A DNA stretch of 64,000 nt from Polaromonas eurypsychrophila (GTDB lineage: Bacteria; Pseudomonadota; Gammaproteobacteria; Burkholderiales; Burkholderiaceae_C), in NCBI RefSeq assembly GCF_014641715.1, contig NZ_BMIG01000001.1, positions 458,333 through 522,332 on the forward strand. Reading direction: 5' to 3'. The position numbers were made by a program, and so were the translations under genes. Every line of letters begins with the position of its first letter. The first letter of the stretch is position 1. Positions 26,471 to 34,754 of this stretch are shown piece after piece. Under the pieces are notes generated by a model, which was not told where the DNA came from, did not search any database, and worked only from the letters and a program-made list of their open reading frames with translations.

Positions 26471-27139
26471 TCAGGGCGGCGGCGCGGTGCGTGAGCCTGC
26501 ATGCCGGTAGGCGCGTATTGCCTCAAGCGGCCCGGCGCGGTCCGAGGGTGGCAGAAAATACAGCCGCGCGCCGTACTCTGCCGCAAACATCAGGACCAGC
26601 AGTGGCAGGTTCAGCAGATTGGCAAAGACCGACCAGACCGCCACCGGTGCCAGCCAGAACAGCAGCAGCGACAGTGTCGTCATGACCGCGAAATAAACGG
26701 TCCAGGCCCAGGTGACCTGGCGGGTGTAACGTGCGAGCGCCGGCGACAGGCTGCCATGAACAACCGCCGCAAAACGTGACACCATGGGCTCTTGTCCGGC
26801 GCGCAGGCTTCGACCGAAAGCCAGGCCCAGCAAGGCCTGCATACCGGCATGCTGCAGCAGAAAAATCCAGTTGAAATGCTGCACTAGCCAACTGCTGGTC
26901 GCATACAGGGCGGCGCAGCTTGCCAGGAACAGCAGCAGCATCCAAGGACGCTGCGGTGAGCGCCAGGCCAGCAGTACGGCCAGCGCCAGCAACGGGGCGA
27001 TGGCGACGGCCGCGTCAAACAGGTCGGGGTGGGGGTCGGCGGCGGCGAAATGAGCCATCACCGAATAAGCGATACCGAAGGCGGCAATGGCTGCCCAGCG
27101 CGCGCCAAGCAGCAGTTTCGCCGTCAAGCCGGGTTTCAC
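26471..27139 (-). CDS. COG4648-type membrane protein
   Basis: The 222-residue protein has about six hydrophobic segments (near residues 9-30, 38-56, 66-84, 90-110, 140-165 and 165-190). Between them, a cytosolic loop reads RSLRAGQEPMVSRFAAVVHG. This is the usual partner of the ACP and acyl ligase in aryl-polyene loci. Its function is not established. Its start codon overlaps the ACP stop by four bases and it ends 9 bp before the ligase gene, so it belongs to the same transcript. Confidence 0.8.
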   Translation of the reverse strand: MKPGLTAKLLLGARWAAIAAFGIAYSVMAHFAAADPHPDLFDAAVAIAPLLALAVLLAWRSPQRPWMLLLFLASCAALYATSSWLVQHFNWIFLLQHAGMQALLGLAFGRSLRAGQEPMVSRFAAVVHGSLSPALARYTRQVTWAWTVYFAVMTTLSLLLFWLAPVAVWSVFANLLNLPLLVLMFAAEYGARLYFLPPSDRAGPLEAIRAYRHAGSRTAPPP

Positions 27140-27444
27140 TTCGTTCTTTGCAGCGCGATGTGATTGCTCAGGCTGCGCAGCGACTGGAAGATGACCGTGT
27201 TGTCCTCGTGGTCGGCGCGCAACTGCAGGCCATAACGCTTGGAGACCACCAGCGCGATTTCCAGGATGTCGATCGAATCGAGCCCCAGGCCGTCGCCATA
27301 CAAGGGATCGTCAGGCTGAATGTCGGCGGCGGCTGTTTCGAGGTTGAGCGACGACACCACCAGTTCGGCGACTTCGCGCATCAATGCCGAGTCGGCCGCC
27401 TGTGGAACAGATGTTGTGGTTGTTGAGTCGGGCATCGTGGGCAT
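27136..27444 (-). CDS. Acyl carrier protein of the pigment operon
   Basis: The C-terminal 85 residues are an acyl carrier domain with the phosphopantetheine-attachment motif GLGLDSIDILEIALVV. The start is uncertain. ATG at 27444 gives 102 residues, ATG at 27435 gives 99, and an upstream ATG at about 27525 would add a 27-residue Ser/Thr-rich leader that does not look like ACP. The Ser/Thr-rich stretch PDSTTTTSVPQ precedes the carrier domain. ACP carries the growing polyene on its Ser. Only one clear ACP is visible, whereas many such loci have two. Confidence 0.8.
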   Translation of the reverse strand: MPTMPDSTTTTSVPQAADSALMREVAELVVSSLNLETAAADIQPDDPLYGDGLGLDSIDILEIALVVSKRYGLQLRADHEDNTVIFQSLRSLSNHIALQRTK

Positions 27445-27556
27445 GGACGTTGTTTGGAGGATTTTCAGGTGCTGCGCCATGGCTGCCAGCCCCCCTTTGG
27501 GTGATGTTTTGATGGTAACTGACATTGTTTGGCCGCAGGCTTGCCGCTGTAGGCGC

Positions 27557-27682
27557 TCAGCCCAGCAGCGCGTCAGCCACCAGCGAAACAGGATGTAAAT
27601 TCGCCCAGCCCACGCGGTGTGCGCGATGCATCCGGTGGTGGCGCTCCTCAGGCGTGTCGCCATCCGCAGAAATCAGTGTCAA
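27557..27682 (-). pseudogene. Possible small ORF or gene remnant upstream of the ACP gene
   Basis: A 41-codon frame runs from TTG at 27680-27682 (with GGAG 6 nt upstream) to TGA at 27557-27559. Its translation starts MTLISADGDTPEER and ends in NLHPVSLVADALLG, a composition that looks protein-like. The frame also continues upstream through the family A repeat (...RLSPTQHGLEPC...) until a TAG. I do not recognise the family. It may be the 3' remnant of a gene cut by the repeat or by the neighbouring phosphatase gene, or a small protein. The evidence for either is weak. Confidence 0.3.
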
Positions 27683-27737
27683 ACAGGGCTCCAGCCCATG
27701 CTGAGTAGGCGAAAGCCGCTATGTTTTTAATAGCATT
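27681..27737 (-). repeat. Dispersed repeat family A, copy between suhB-type gene and ACP gene
   Basis: Plus-strand reading gives AAACAGGGCTCCAGCCCATG, CTGAGTAGGCGAAAGCCGCT and ATGTTTTTAATAGC. In the frame used by MutS and TrmJ it would read KT-stop-RLSPTQHGLEP, so it retains the shared frame apart from one GAG-to-TAG change. This is a non-coding copy. Confidence 0.7.
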
Positions 27738-27764
27738 TGCTGCGGCAGCGGGCCTTGCCGAGCC

Positions 27765-28760
27765 TCAGAACGGCGCGTCAGGCGGGTTCTGGGACGGGGT
27801 GTTGCCCGGCCTGGCGTCGCCGGCCTTGATGCGTTTGGACTTGAGTGTGGCTTTCGCGGGGGCCGCCGCAGCGGCCGCGCCGTCGTCGACTTTCGCCCCA
27901 TCGGCTGCGTTATTGAGCGCCGCTTGCCGGACCGTGGCCTTGTCGCCAGCGCCGGCGAACTTGCTGTATTTGCCCAGCGTGCCGACCAGTTGGCCATAAA
28001 TGCGCGGGTTGCCGGCCACACATTCGCCATGGTCCATGAAGTCGGCCTCGCCGGTGAAGTTGCCGATCAGGCCGCCGGCTTCGGTGACCAGCAGCGAGCC
28101 GGCTGCCACGTCCCAGGGCTTGAGGTTGGATTCGAAAAAGCCGTCGCTGTAGCCGGCCGCGACATAGGCCAGGTCCAGCGCGGCCGCGCCGGGGCGGCGC
28201 ACGCCGGCGCACTGGCTCATGACTTCGCCGAGCATGTTGAGGTAGGTTTTGAGCTTGTCGCCGGGGCGATAGGGAAAGCCGGTGGAGATCAGGCACTCCT
28301 GCAGGCGGGTGCGTTTGGCCACGCGGATGCGGCGGTCGTTCTGGTAGGCACCGCGGCCCTTGGTGGCGCAGAAGATGTCGTTGCGGGTGGGGTCGTAGAC
28401 CACCGCCTGTTCGACCTTGCCCTTGACCGCCAGCGCGATGCTGACGCAGTACACAGGAAAGCCGTGGATGAAGTTGGTGGTGCCGTCCAGCGGGTCGATG
28501 ATCCACACGAAGTCGGAATCCTTCGCGCCGTGTTCGCTGCCCGATTCCTCGGCCAGGATGCCGTGGCCGGGGTAGGCGGTCAGCAGTGTTTCGATGATGG
28601 CGGCTTCGGCGGCCTGGTCGATTTCGGTGACGAAGTCGTTGGTCTGTTTGACCGAGACCCGGACCGATTCCACGTCCAGTGCGGCGCGGTTGATGATGGC
28701 GCCGGCGGCGCGCGCAGCCTTGATGGCCACATTGAGCATGGGGTGGAGATTGCTAGACAT
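27765..28760 (-). CDS. suhB: Inositol-monophosphatase family protein (SuhB-like) with a long C-terminal tail
   Basis: The 331-residue enzyme is a SuhB-type phosphatase. The catalytic motifs are EESG near residue 69, [12 protein letters not shown] near residue 85 and [15 protein letters not shown] near residue 216, which bind Mg2+ and the phosphate. SuhB also takes part in rRNA antitermination in E. coli. The family is usually about 265 residues. Here about 55 extra residues follow [10 protein letters not shown], rich in Ala, Lys and Pro ([15 protein letters not shown]..., ending PPDAPF). This tail is probably disordered. The ATG at 28760 is preceded by a plausible site. It diverges from the trmJ-type gene. 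Confidence 0.9.
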   Translation of the reverse strand: MSSNLHPMLNVAIKAARAAGAIINRAALDVESVRVSVKQTNDFVTEIDQAAEAAIIETLLTAYPGHGILAEESGSEHGAKDSDFVWIIDPLDGTTNFIHGFPVYCVSIALAVKGKVEQAVVYDPTRNDIFCATKGRGAYQNDRRIRVAKRTRLQECLISTGFPYRPGDKLKTYLNMLGEVMSQCAGVRRPGAAALDLAYVAAGYSDGFFESNLKPWDVAAGSLLVTEAGGLIGNFTGEADFMDHGECVAGNPRIYGQLVGTLGKYSKFAGAGDKATVRQAALNNAADGAKVDDGAAAAAAPAKATLKSKRIKAGDARPGNTPSQNPPDAPF

Positions 28761-28860
28761 ATAGGACTAAGAAAGAGCACAAGGGCTGCGGCCCGGTAAC
28801 CGGGGGCAGGCGACAATACCGCATTTTACCGGCTCAACACCCGCCCTCGCCCCTTTATCC

Positions 28861-29778
28861 ATGAAAACGCGATTCGTCCTGATCAACACCAGCCATGCCG
28901 GCAACGTCGGCGCCACCGCGCGCGCCATGAAAGTCATGGGCTTTGGCGACCTGGTGCTGGTGGCGCCGCGTTGGGCGAATGTGCTTAGGCGCGAGGAAAC
29001 CATACAGCGTGCCAGCGGGGCGCTGGACGTGCTGAACAACGCGCGTATCGTGGCCACGCTTGATGAAGCGCTGGACGGCATCACGCATCTTTGCGCCACG
29101 GCGATGACGCCGCGCGACTTCGGCCCGCCGACACGTGCGCCGCGTGAGCATTTTGCCGCGCTGCTTGGCACTGCCGATTTGCTATCAAAAGAAGAGCTGC
29201 TTGCGCCCGCTGGACATGGGCTGGAGGCCGATTCGACTTCAAAACCGGAGGGTGTGGCATTTTTGTTCGGTTCCGAGCGCTTCGGCATGCAAAACGAAGA
29301 CGTTTACCGCTGCCATGTGGCGCTCAGCATCCCGACCGATCCGAATTTCGGATCGCTGAACCTGGCCGCAGCGGTGCAGCTGATTGCCTACGACTGGCGC
29401 GAGGCGCTGGGCGGGTTTTCTGTGCAGGCGGCCACGCCCGAGCCGCAACTGGCCGACGCCGCGGCGGTGGCCGGCATGCTGGGGCACTGGGAGCAGGCGC
29501 TGGCCGGCATCGGCTTTCTGGACCCGGCCTCGCCGAAAAAACTGATGCCGCGGCTGAATCAGCTGTTCAACCGAGCCGGGTTGAGCCCGGAAGAAATTCA
29601 CATTCTGCGCGGGATTGCCAAGGCCATGTCGCAAAAAACCTTGCCGCCCGTGCCCGCGCCGGAGCGCAGGGCCGCCCCAAGCGAGGCGAGCCCCCTTGGG
29701 GGGCAGCGAAGCACAGGCACTGGCGAGCGTGGGGGCTCTGAAAACAGCGCGCCAGCAAAGACGCCGGCCAAGCCATAA
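28861..29778 (+). CDS. trmJ: TrmJ-type SPOUT RNA methyltransferase with repeat-derived insert and tail
   Basis: The 305-residue protein matches the TrmJ/LasT family of 2'-O-ribose methyltransferases, which modify position 32 of tRNA. The N-terminus VLINTSHAGNVGATARAMKVMGFGDLVLV and later FLFGSERFGMQNEDV and IPTDPNFGSLNLAAAVQLIAYDWREAL hold the knotted SAM site. Two parts are unlike the family. Residues 108-126 (LSKEELLAPAGHGLEADST) come from a family A repeat, and residues about 268-294 come from a family B repeat. The catalytic core is intact, so activity is likely. It starts 100 bp from the divergent suhB-type gene. Confidence 0.9.
   Translation: MKTRFVLINTSHAGNVGATARAMKVMGFGDLVLVAPRWANVLRREETIQRASGALDVLNNARIVATLDEALDGITHLCATAMTPRDFGPPTRAPREHFAALLGTADLLSKEELLAPAGHGLEADSTSKPEGVAFLFGSERFGMQNEDVYRCHVALSIPTDPNFGSLNLAAAVQLIAYDWREALGGFSVQAATPEPQLADAAAVAGMLGHWEQALAGIGFLDPASPKKLMPRLNQLFNRAGLSPEEIHILRGIAKAMSQKTLPPVPAPERRAAPSEASPLGGQRSTGTGERGGSENSAPAKTPAKP
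29180..29244 (+). repeat. Dispersed repeat family A, copy inside the trmJ-type gene
   Basis: The copy reads TGCTATCAAAAGAAGAGCTG, CTTGCGCCCGCTGGACATGG and GCTGGAGGCCGATTCGACTT. It matches the intergenic copy at 49591-49645 closely. It is translated in frame as residues 108-126, in the same frame as the mutS copy. Confidence 0.85.
29663..29743 (+). repeat. Dispersed repeat family B, copy in the 3' part of the trmJ-type gene
   Basis: The copy holds GCCGCCCCAAGCGAGGCGAG, CCCCCTTGGGGGGCAGCGAA and GAGCGTGGGGGCTCTG. It is translated as the region from RRAAPSEASPLGGQ to GERGGSE, outside the catalytic SPOUT core. Confidence 0.8.
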
Positions 29779-29787
29779 ACTCACTGC

Positions 29788-30564
29788 ATGTTCTCCCGAC
29801 TCCGCTCCGACATCCAGTGCATCCTCGACCGCGACCCGGCTGCGCGCAGCGCCTGGGAGGTGCTGACCTGCTACCCCGGCCTGCACGCCATATTGCTGCA
29901 CCGGCTGGCGCACGCCTGCTGGACCAGCGGCCTCAAATGGCTGGGCCGCTTCATCTCGCACATTGCGCGCTGGCTGACCGGGATTGAAATTCATCCCGGC
30001 GCCATCATTGGCGAGCGCGTGTTTTTTGATCATGCGATGGGTGTGGTGGTGGGTGAGACCGCCGAAATCGGCGACGGCTGCACGATTTACCAAGGCGTGA
30101 CCCTGGGCGGCACCTCGCTCTACAAGGGCACCAAGCGCCATCCGACCCTCGGCAAAAACGTGGTGGTCAGTGCCGGCGCCAAGGTGCTGGGTGGCTTTGA
30201 GGTCGGCGACGGCGCCAAGATCGGCAGCAACGCCGTGGTGATCAAGCCGGTGCCAGCCGGCGCCACGGCGGTTGGCATTCCGGCGCGCATCATCCCGTCC
30301 AAAACCGGCGAAAGTGCTGACGTGACCACGGCGCAGGGCACCTTCTCGGCTTACGGTATCACGCTGGAAGACGACCCGGTGTCGCAGGCCATGAAAGGTT
30401 TGATCGACAACGCCTCATCGCAGGAGCACCAGATTGCGCTGCTCTGGCAGGCGATCGAAAAATTGTCCGACAGCGGACGCGCGCAGCGCGACTGTGTGCC
30501 GGACGACGCGGCGCGGCGGGAGACCTTTGAGGCTGACAAGCTCAATCAGTTGATGGGGAAATAG
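29788..30564 (+). CDS. cysE: Serine O-acetyltransferase CysE
   Basis: The 258-residue enzyme makes O-acetyl-L-serine from serine and acetyl-CoA, the first step of cysteine synthesis. The N-terminal helical domain ([19 protein letters not shown]...) precedes a left-handed beta helix made of hexapeptide repeats ([27 protein letters not shown], then [38 protein letters not shown]). The family signature HPGA and KRHPT motifs are present. The C-terminal tail is longer than usual. The ATG at 29788 is 9 bp after the trmJ-type stop, so the two are probably co-transcribed. Confidence 0.95.
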   Translation: MFSRLRSDIQCILDRDPAARSAWEVLTCYPGLHAILLHRLAHACWTSGLKWLGRFISHIARWLTGIEIHPGAIIGERVFFDHAMGVVVGETAEIGDGCTIYQGVTLGGTSLYKGTKRHPTLGKNVVVSAGAKVLGGFEVGDGAKIGSNAVVIKPVPAGATAVGIPARIIPSKTGESADVTTAQGTFSAYGITLEDDPVSQAMKGLIDNASSQEHQIALLWQAIEKLSDSGRAQRDCVPDDAARRETFEADKLNQLMGK

Positions 30565-30612
30565 TGTTTTGTCTCAGTCGCTCGGCGCTGTGGCTTGCTG
30601 CTTGCCCGCCCG

Positions 30613-31392
30613 CTAGGCTGGAGGCCTGTCGGGCATGAAAAACTGGTCAAACAGCACGGTCAGCGGCGTGAAGTCCTCGGTAAAACGCGACCGGCTCACA
30701 AAGTAGGCCTCGGAGGCCACAGCGAAGAACTCTGCCGGGGAAGTGGCGCCGTAGGGGTCCAGCCAGGTCGGCTCGCCGCCGAAGCGTTCGGCGATGGCAA
30801 CCTTGTCGCGAAAACCGTCATAGGCCGTTTGCATGGTGTCATGCCAGACCTTGCGTGCGGCGCGCGAAGGCAGGGGTGGGCAGCCGTCGGCTGCCCCATC
30901 GCGCATGTCGATTTTGTGGACAAATTCGTGAATAACCACGTTGTAACCCTGGCCGGCGGAGTGCCCGGCGCCGGCCACGTCTGGCCAGCTCAGCGCGACC
31001 GGTCCACCCTCCATCGCTTCGCCGGCGAGCACCTCGCTGTAGCGGTGGACCACACCGATGTCGTCGGTTTGTTCGCAGCGCGCCAGCATTTGGCCGGGAT
31101 GCACCACGATGCCGACAAAGTCGTCGTACCAGGCCAGGCCCAACTGCAGCACCGGCAAACAGGCCTGGGCGGCAATCGCCACGGCGATGTCATCGGTGAC
31201 GACCATGCCTTGCGCACCGTGGAATTCTTTGTGTGCCAGAAAGCGGCTGCTCAATGTGCGCAGCGCGCTGCGCTGCGTGGCTGGCAATTGTGCCAAGAAG
31301 GGGTAGTCGGCCAGCGTGGCCTGCCACAAGGCCTCGGGAATGGCGCGTTCGGTCGCCTTGCCTTTGAAAAGCCGCTGCAACCAGTTCAGCAT
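30613..31392 (-). CDS. mtfA: MtfA-type zinc metallopeptidase
   Basis: The 259-residue M90-family peptidase has the zinc motif HEFVHKID (HExxH, about residue 155). An N-terminal WLQRLF leader and the central RAEYLAHKEFHGAQGM-like region precede it. A YGATSPAEFFAVASEAYF segment supplies the downstream zinc-binding Glu, as in MtfA. In E. coli MtfA links the glucose phosphotransferase system with the repressor Mlc. Its role in this non-PTS-dependent group is not known. The gene converges with cysE, and its last codons and stop lie in a degraded family A-like stretch (30586-30632). Confidence 0.88.
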   Translation of the reverse strand: MLNWLQRLFKGKATERAIPEALWQATLADYPFLAQLPATQRSALRTLSSRFLAHKEFHGAQGMVVTDDIAVAIAAQACLPVLQLGLAWYDDFVGIVVHPGQMLARCEQTDDIGVVHRYSEVLAGEAMEGGPVALSWPDVAGAGHSAGQGYNVVIHEFVHKIDMRDGAADGCPPLPSRAARKVWHDTMQTAYDGFRDKVAIAERFGGEPTWLDPYGATSPAEFFAVASEAYFVSRSRFTEDFTPLTVLFDQFFMPDRPPA

Positions 31393-31401
31393 GGCAGGGG
31401 G

Positions 31402-32196
31402 TCAGGTTAGCGTGATGCGCTGAAGGCCCAACGGGCCCAGGCGCAGGACTTCGGTGCGCGGCAATTGCGCGGTTGCGTCCCAGTCGCTGAGCACCACACG
31501 CTCCAGCCCTGACCCGAGCGCGTGCACAGCCGGTTGGTGGGTGTGGCCGTGGATCAGCGTGGGCGCGTTCGCGGCCTGCAGCCACAGGCGCGCGGCCTCG
31601 GCGTTCACGTCGATATAAGGCTCACCCGACTGCCAGCGTTTTTCATGCTGCTCCAGGCTTTGCCGGCGCAGGCCGCGCGCGATGGCTTGCCGCTCGGTCA
31701 GCGGCTGGCCCAGGAAGGTTTGTTGCCAGTCGCCGCTGCGCACCTGCTCGCGAAAACGCATGTAGTCCACATCGTCCAGGCACAAGGCGTCGCCGTGGCT
31801 CAGCAGCCAGCGACTGCCGGCAAAATCCAGTACGGTGGGGTCGGCCAGCAAGGTGCTGCGGCAGCGTGCCATCAGTTCGGGGCCGACCAGGAAGTCGCGG
31901 TTGCCATGCATGAAAAACAGCGCCAGGCGTTCGCCGGTGCGTTGCAGCACTTGCACACACGACGCGTCAAAGTCCGATGCCGCGTGGCCCGCAGCATCGT
32001 CGCCGACCCAGACGTCAAACAGGTCGCCGAGGATGAAGACGGCATCGGCCGGCGTGCTCTGCATGTAGGCCTGCCAAGCCGCGAAATTGGCGGGCTCGCT
32101 GGCCTGCAAATGGATGTCGGAAATGAAATCGACCGTGCGCCAGGCTGCCGGCGCAACAAGTTCGGCGATCGGGGGCACGGCCGGGGCCATGGGCAC
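31402..32196 (-). CDS. lpxH: UDP-2,3-diacylglucosamine diphosphatase LpxH
   Basis: The 264-residue peripheral membrane enzyme cleaves UDP-2,3-diacylglucosamine to lipid X and UMP in lipid A synthesis. The metallophosphoesterase set is complete: FISDIHL near residue 22, GDLFDVWVGDD near residue 56, MHGNRDF near residue 95, LSHGDALCLDD near residue 127 and HGHTHQPAVH near residue 212. Its stop lies 9 bp from the mtfA start, and its own start is 5 bp after the ppiB stop, so ppiB, lpxH and mtfA form one transcript. Confidence 0.94.
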   Translation of the reverse strand: MPMAPAVPPIAELVAPAAWRTVDFISDIHLQASEPANFAAWQAYMQSTPADAVFILGDLFDVWVGDDAAGHAASDFDASCVQVLQRTGERLALFFMHGNRDFLVGPELMARCRSTLLADPTVLDFAGSRWLLSHGDALCLDDVDYMRFREQVRSGDWQQTFLGQPLTERQAIARGLRRQSLEQHEKRWQSGEPYIDVNAEAARLWLQAANAPTLIHGHTHQPAVHALGSGLERVVLSDWDATAQLPRTEVLRLGPLGLQRITLT

Positions 32197-32201
32197 CTGG
32201 T

Positions 32202-32708
32202 TTAAAGCGCGACCGCTTTTTCAATCACCACATCGGTCTGCGGCACATCGCTGTGGCCACCCTTGCTGCCGGTCTTGACAGCTTCGATCTTGTCGACCAC
32301 TTCGGTGCCCGCGACCACCTTGCCGAACACGGCGTAGCCCCAGCCGGACGGTGTCGGCGATGTGTGGTTCAGGAAGCCGTTGTCGGATGCGTTGATGAAA
32401 AATTGCGCGGTGGCCGAATCAGGCACGTTGGTGCGCGCCATGGCGACGGTGTACTTGTCGTTTTTCAGGCCGTTGGCGGCTTCGTTGGCAATCGGTGCGT
32501 CCGACGGTTTTTGTTTCATGCCGGGGGTAAAACCACCGCCCTGCACCATAAAACCGGGAATCACGCGATGAAAAACGGTGTTGTCGTAGTGACCCTTGGC
32601 GACATAACTAAGGAAGTTGGCGACCGACTTGGGTGCCTTTTCCTGATCGAGTTCAAGGGTGATGACGCCGTGACCGGCAATATGGAGTTCGACTTGGGGA
32701 TTGCTCAT
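32202..32708 (-). CDS. ppiB: Cytosolic peptidyl-prolyl cis-trans isomerase PpiB (cyclophilin)
   Basis: The 168-residue cyclophilin speeds proline isomerisation during folding. No signal peptide is seen, so it is cytosolic. The start at ATG 32706-32708 ([12 protein letters not shown]) is chosen over an upstream ATG at 32765 because the extra residues overlap the preceding gene and are not family-like. Motifs are [30 protein letters not shown] (catalytic Arg and Phe), [17 protein letters not shown] and [16 protein letters not shown]. It lies 7 bp downstream of the exported cyclophilin gene. Confidence 0.95.
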   Translation of the reverse strand: MSNPQVELHIAGHGVITLELDQEKAPKSVANFLSYVAKGHYDNTVFHRVIPGFMVQGGGFTPGMKQKPSDAPIANEAANGLKNDKYTVAMARTNVPDSATAQFFINASDNGFLNHTSPTPSGWGYAVFGKVVAGTEVVDKIEAVKTGSKGGHSDVPQTDVVIEKAVAL

Positions 32709-32715
32709 GATGCTT

Positions 32716-33405
32716 TTACTTGAGGAGGGTTGCGGAGTTGATGAGGATCGGTGTTTTCGGTACATCGCCGGGGAAGGGGCCGCCTGCGCCAGTGGGCGCG
32801 GCCTTCATCTTGTTGACCACGTCCATGCCACTGACGACCTTGCCGAACACGGTGTAGCCAAACAACTGGGGCGCGTTGACAAGCTGCGCGCGCGACGTGT
32901 TTTCATAGACGCGGCCCTGGTACTCGAACTTGGGCACCGGATCGCCAGGCGGAATAAGGGTCGGGTTGAGGAAGTCGTTGTCCTTGACGTTGATAAAGAA
33001 CTGCGACGAGGCGGAATTGGGCTCACTGGTGCGCGCCATGGCCAGGGTGCCCACGATGTTTTTGTCGCCCCCTTTGGCCAGCGCTTCACGGCCTTCGTGT
33101 AGCACTGGCGCACGGGTCTTCTTCTCGGCGAAGGCGGCATCGTAGCCACCGCCTTGCACCATGAAGTTGTTGATTACGCGATGGAACACCGTGCCATCGT
33201 AGTGTTTGTCTTGCACGTATTGCAAGAAATTTTCCACCGTTTTTGGCGCCTTGTCGGGATAGACCTCGACCACAAAATCGCCGGCCGTGGTGGCAAATTT
33301 CACGCGGGGAGCGGCGGCCGTAGTCTGGGACCAAGCCTGGCCGGCGACTAGGCTCAGCGCGGCCAATGCCAGGCAGGCGCGTCGTGTGTGTTTGCTGAGG
33401 GTCAT
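32716..33405 (-). CDS. ppiA: Exported peptidyl-prolyl cis-trans isomerase (cyclophilin)
   Basis: The 229-residue cyclophilin has a signal peptide (about residues 1-26, ending GQAWS) and so acts in the periplasm. The cyclophilin core shows [45 protein letters not shown] and [16 protein letters not shown] loop with [22 protein letters not shown] is longer than in PpiB. It is a paralogue of the following ppiB gene. Its start overlaps the L,D-transpeptidase stop by four bases, so the order is transpeptidase, ppiA, ppiB, lpxH, mtfA in one operon. Confidence 0.93.
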   Translation of the reverse strand: MTLSKHTRRACLALAALSLVAGQAWSQTTAAAPRVKFATTAGDFVVEVYPDKAPKTVENFLQYVQDKHYDGTVFHRVINNFMVQGGGYDAAFAEKKTRAPVLHEGREALAKGGDKNIVGTLAMARTSEPNSASSQFFINVKDNDFLNPTLIPPGDPVPKFEYQGRVYENTSRAQLVNAPQLFGYTVFGKVVSGMDVVNKMKAAPTGAGGPFPGDVPKTPILINSATLLK

Positions 33406-34682
33406 CCAATCACTCCTTCAAAAAATATCTTCCACTGGCTGCCCTGGCGCACCCAGTATTGACGGCGGGTTGGGCCGGTGCGCGAGCCGCTGACGACCTC
33501 GCCAAAGGTGACCACCATGGTGTCGTTGCTGTCGGTCCAGCGCAGGTAGGACAAGTCCTTGAGTTGCACCGAACGGCCGGCCCGTTTGTCCAGATCGGCA
33601 CGCAGCACGGTGGTCCAGTCGGCCAGCGTTTTGCCATAACTGCTGAAGTCGCTCGTGTACAGGCTGGTCAGGGCGGCAAGATCGCTGCCGGAGCGGGCCT
33701 TGTGCCAGCTTTGCAGTGCATCCTCGAAGGTCTTGCCTTCGGCCTTGGCGCTTTGCGGCGCAATCCATTTGAGGCTTTGCGCGATCACAACCGGTGTGCT
33801 GCGCACCTCCACGGTGCGGATAATGCGTTCGAGGTCGGGGTTGGCCAGCACCACGCAGCCGTCGCTGGCCAGCGGCGCACGCGCAAATTGTGTGGGTGGC
33901 GTGCCGTGCAGCCAGATGCCGCCGCCGGTTTTGCCGCGCTTGAGGTCCAGCGCATTGGGGTAGTTGATGGGCAGCGCGCCGGAACCGTAGAAGTCTTTGA
34001 GCGACTTCGGATCCAGGTTACTGGTCACAAAATAAACACCGAGCGGCGTGCGTGAATCGCCTTCAACGGACTTTTCAATGCCGGCTTTGCCCACCGAGAT
34101 GTAGTAGTCGGCCAGCAGTCTGAGGCCGGTGGCGGTGTTTTCAAACAGATAAAGGCGGGCCCGTGAGGTATCGACTGCAATCGCATGTTTGTTGCGCGGT
34201 GACAGCGCCAGAAACTGGGAGGGGATGGTCCCCGCTGCCGGTCGTTCACGCAGCGCTTTCAGGCGCAACAGCGACTCCTGGCGCAGGTCGCCCAGCATGC
34301 CGGCCCCGGCTTTGGCTGTGTCGTCGGGCACATCGCCCAAGGTGCGCAGAGGGCGAGCCTGAGCCGCCAGCAAGTCGCCGTACACAAGTTGCGCGAGCTG
34401 GAAGTTGGGATGGGCATTGACCAGGCGCTCTGCCTTGTCGAGCGCTTCCCGCCCCTTGGCTTGACCCGCGAGTTTGTAAATCTCGATCAGTCGTGCCTCG
34501 GCTTCACCGTCCCGGACTTCCGGTCCAGCCAGTGGACGGGGAGCAATTTCGCGTTTTTTCTCTGCCGCCGCGTTTTGGGCCGGGTCTTTTTTGCTCTTTT
34601 TCGCAGAGGTCTCAGCGCCGGTCGCGACGCCACACACCACCGAGAAGGCGACGAAAAGGAGAGCGGCGGCGGCCCGTTGCAT
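33402..34682 (-). CDS. L,D-transpeptidase with a C-terminal Cds6-like domain
   Basis: The 426-residue exported protein has a signal peptide at its N-terminus, a Lys-rich linker, an alpha-helical part, then a YkuD domain (about residues 160-300). The catalytic motif HGTPP...SDGCVVL carries the Cys nucleophile. It forms or edits 3-3 crosslinks or attaches proteins to peptidoglycan. After residue 310 an NTF2-like Cds6-type domain follows (WHKARSGSDLAALTSLYTSDFSSYGK ... [18 protein letters not shown]). The next gene upstream ends in a similar domain, so the two proteins may act as partners at the cell wall. Confidence 0.88.
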   Translation of the reverse strand: MQRAAAALLFVAFSVVCGVATGAETSAKKSKKDPAQNAAAEKKREIAPRPLAGPEVRDGEAEARLIEIYKLAGQAKGREALDKAERLVNAHPNFQLAQLVYGDLLAAQARPLRTLGDVPDDTAKAGAGMLGDLRQESLLRLKALRERPAAGTIPSQFLALSPRNKHAIAVDTSRARLYLFENTATGLRLLADYYISVGKAGIEKSVEGDSRTPLGVYFVTSNLDPKSLKDFYGSGALPINYPNALDLKRGKTGGGIWLHGTPPTQFARAPLASDGCVVLANPDLERIIRTVEVRSTPVVIAQSLKWIAPQSAKAEGKTFEDALQSWHKARSGSDLAALTSLYTSDFSSYGKTLADWTTVLRADLDKRAGRSVQLKDLSYLRWTDSNDTMVVTFGEVVSGSRTGPTRRQYWVRQGSQWKIFFEGVIG

Positions 34683-34754
34683 GGAGGTGGTCAGAAGAAT
34701 AATCAGTGGTGCGTCACAGGGCGCGCGTACCGTGTCTGGTGCCAGTCATGGGCA

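Noticed and set aside
30586..30632. Stretch TGCTGCTTGCCCGCCCGCTA then GGCTGGAGGCC at the end of mtfA, similar to family A
   Set aside because: Only parts match and the middle is too different. I mention it in the mtfA entry but do not list it as a copy.
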